NCBI GenBank assembly: GCA_033026295.1
Contig: CM065168.1
Coordinates: 42,110,875 to 42,174,874, forward strand
Direction of reading: 5' to 3'
DNA: 64,000 bases
From: Channa striata
Taxonomy: Eukaryota > Chordata > Actinopteri > Anabantiformes > Channidae
The translations under genes were made by a program, and so were the position numbers. The stretch's first letter is position 1, and each line of letters begins with the position of its first letter. The notes beneath the pieces were generated by a model, which saw only the letters and a program-made list of their open reading frames with translations, ran no database searches and was not told the DNA's origin. Below, piece by piece: positions 62,633 to 64,000 of the stretch.

Positions 62633-62713
62633 GTAGAACTTGAAAAGCTTCAGAACAAAAATGAGGCACTTAAAAGGCCCACAGGCTCTAGTCCTGCCTT
62701 GACCAATGACTAA

Positions 62714-64000
62714 CTGAAGAAAATCCCAAAGTTTAGAAATAATTGCAGATTTTCTACTGATTGAAGATTAAAAATATATATATATCCAGTCAGAGAGTGA
62801 ATATTGTGTTTACAGTTCCACATCACACTACCTCAAATACATCGTCAGTCTCACTTGGTTGTGCTTCACCCACACGACCAGCAGATGTCGATGGTGCAGC
62901 TTTAATTTAACCGTTGAACAGGAATCGTGGAAACATGAATAATAGTTTTCATTTCATGAAAAGCTGTGTCTTGTATGTGTGTCATGCACAATTCAGTAAT
63001 GCAATTAATGTTGTGGAAAGATTTAATATCTGAAATGTGATATTAAGTCAGTTGTTTTTTATTTCCAAATTGGAATTAATAAACCTGTGTTTATGTTTCG
63101 GGTCCCTCTTTTTTTCTCTCTGATATTTTATAATATTTGAGCAGTCACACTAATAAATAATCTAACATTTGGGACCATGAAGCCTCCACCTGTGTTTACC
63201 TGAGTTATAATCACACACTAACAATTATCTACCAGCTTCCTCACGTATCATCATGTTGTACAGCCTGATTCTTCGTCCAAGCACTGAGAGGCTTCTTCAT
63301 TGTAACATGACGGTTTTATGACATCAAGAGACATCAGCTGCGTTCCTCTATGCAGGCAACAGGCTGAAACTCCCAAAGTCTCAGAAGGGTGAGGTGATGG
63401 ACATTTTTTTTAAAGAAATACTTTTACTCATTGAATTTGTGTACTTCTACCTCCTGTGCACACAGAGTGGACATGCTGACCCTCGTCCTCCATCGCAATA
63501 TTAAGACGTCCAGTATGATGTTGTGTTTATGACATGTGAAGTTCATTGTGGTAGAAATGAAAGGCAGATTGTGTGTGTATGTCACCTCCTTGTGGGCAAT
63601 TTTAAAAACCACAGCATCACAAGATGCGGGAGTCCACCACAGCGGACAGGGCTCCGGGTACAGGCTGTGCAAAGAGATCAGAGGAAGTCCAACACACACA
63701 GGCAGGAACAGCAGGTGCTGAATGGCACAACGTCGCAGGTGGAACCATGCACACGTTAGATACCCTGAAGCCCAGGCAGGACGGAGAGGAAAGAAATCAT
63801 TAAAGAAATACAATACATGCTTGATGTGATGTTATGGACATGTGCTTTTGGATAAAAGCTGATTAGAAGCCTGGTTACACGCACACATGGCAGAGGAATC
63901 TGCATTCCTTTGAATAGCTACCTGGGGAATTCAGCTTTCCCAAATCCACTGCCCTCATTTTTGAATCCAGCTTTTTTGCTTACAGGACGGTTTTAAAAAA
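62714..64000. other. 3' flank of the butyrophilin-like gene; no further gene supported
   Basis: The 3' UTR to about 63100, then noncoding sequence. A 129-codon minus-strand frame (63424-63813) has no recognised features. Near 63845, TTTTGGATAAAAGCTGATT is a faint relative of the repeat at 3523-3576. Confidence 0.4.
63078..63083 (+). promoter_or_regulatory. Polyadenylation signal, butyrophilin-like gene
   Basis: AATAAA 365 bp after the stop codon, followed by a TG/T-rich stretch (CTGTGTTTATGTTTC) typical of a downstream element. Confidence 0.6.

Larger units (their letters stand above)
59186..62713 (+). pseudogene. Butyrophilin/B7-like Ig receptor with coiled-coil tail; V-set exon frameshifted
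   Basis: Exons: 59186-59243 (signal peptide MTLNLIKLFLFTSLICATK), 61028-61377 (V-set), 61464-61748 (C-set), 62153-62257 (transmembrane), 62383-62421, 62502-62713 (coiled coil, stop TAA). Every boundary is phase 1. The V-set exon shows GEPQLIGPMEPVAGLAGDD in one frame, then VILPC, VEWTRSDLDPSFVYVF and LSDQGIYTC in the frame two bases on; the break lies at about 61081-61087. The exon is 350 nt where 348 would keep frame. The C-set domain has LQCEAKNWFPKPEIEW and IYTCTVH. The tail repeats ENERLKE heptads. There is no B30.2 domain, although many butyrophilins have one. Exon 3 uses a GC donor (CCG|GCAAGT). Family role: T-cell co-signalling at the cell surface. As read, the full-length mRNA would stop at about 61260, but skipping exon 2 keeps the frame from exon 1 to exon 3. 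A sequencing or assembly error is an alternative explanation. Confidence 0.78.

Noticed and set aside
63424..63813. 129-codon minus-strand frame
   Set aside because: No family features or splice context; likely chance.
1..64000. CRISPR array, operon or prokaryotic defence system
   Set aside because: Vertebrate exon-intron structure throughout; the tandem repeats are microsatellites, VNTR or coding heptads without spacer-repeat architecture.

Overview
The window is vertebrate nuclear DNA, almost certainly from a spiny-rayed teleost fish. Coding sequence is split into short exons with GT-AG (and two GC-AG) introns. Long (CA)n and (GAA)n microsatellites, fish-type LINE, Tc1-like, SINE-like and LTR elements are scattered through it, and the proteins read as orthologues of known vertebrate families. 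There is no bacterial gene organisation, CRISPR array or operon. Layout: 1-4600 is repeat-rich noncoding sequence containing old local duplications and an inverted LINE tail. 4620-7132 holds a possible promoter and noncoding exons of the next gene, plus a reverse-transcriptase remnant. 7133-12825 (+) is a complete 13-exon coronin gene, coro2a (551 aa). 15024-20639 (-) is a complete 7-exon anp32b-like gene (253 aa), tail-to-tail with coro2a and starting in a CpG-rich block. 20830-26850 is intergenic with nothing I can support as a gene. 27078-51280 (-) is a complete 9-exon endophilin-A1 gene, sh3gl2 (351 aa); its first intron of about 20 kb holds most of the simple repeats and transposon debris. 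53878-58260 (-) is a two-Ig-domain Fc-receptor-like membrane protein (259 aa), with a gene-less LTR element inserted in the intron between its Ig exons. 59186-62713 (+) is a butyrophilin/B7-like Ig gene with a coiled-coil tail and a 2-base frameshift in its V-set exon. The two Ig genes are head to head, 925 bp apart. 

The first three genes are cytoskeletal/nuclear/endocytic housekeeping or neuronal genes. Coronin 2 binds actin, ANP32B is a nuclear acidic histone-binding and phosphatase-regulating protein, and endophilin A1 bends membrane in synaptic vesicle endocytosis. Their human counterparts are all on chromosome 9 (CORO2A and ANP32B close together at 9q22, SH3GL2 at 9p22), so this block looks like ancient synteny. 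The two immune-type receptors are unrelated to that set and look like a fish-specific neighbourhood. 

All exon boundaries below were read by hand from splice sites, reading phase and family similarity. In four genes the summed exon lengths give an uninterrupted frame; the butyrophilin-like gene is the exception. I did not find a convincing undescribed biological system. The most interesting items are the frameshifted butyrophilin-like gene whose V-set exon could be skipped in frame, its 21-bp heptad expansion, the nested 39/45/15-bp coding-periodic VNTR inside an LTR element, the large purine/pyrimidine quasi-palindrome in sh3gl2 intron 1, and a duplicated micro-exon-like cassette near the left edge.
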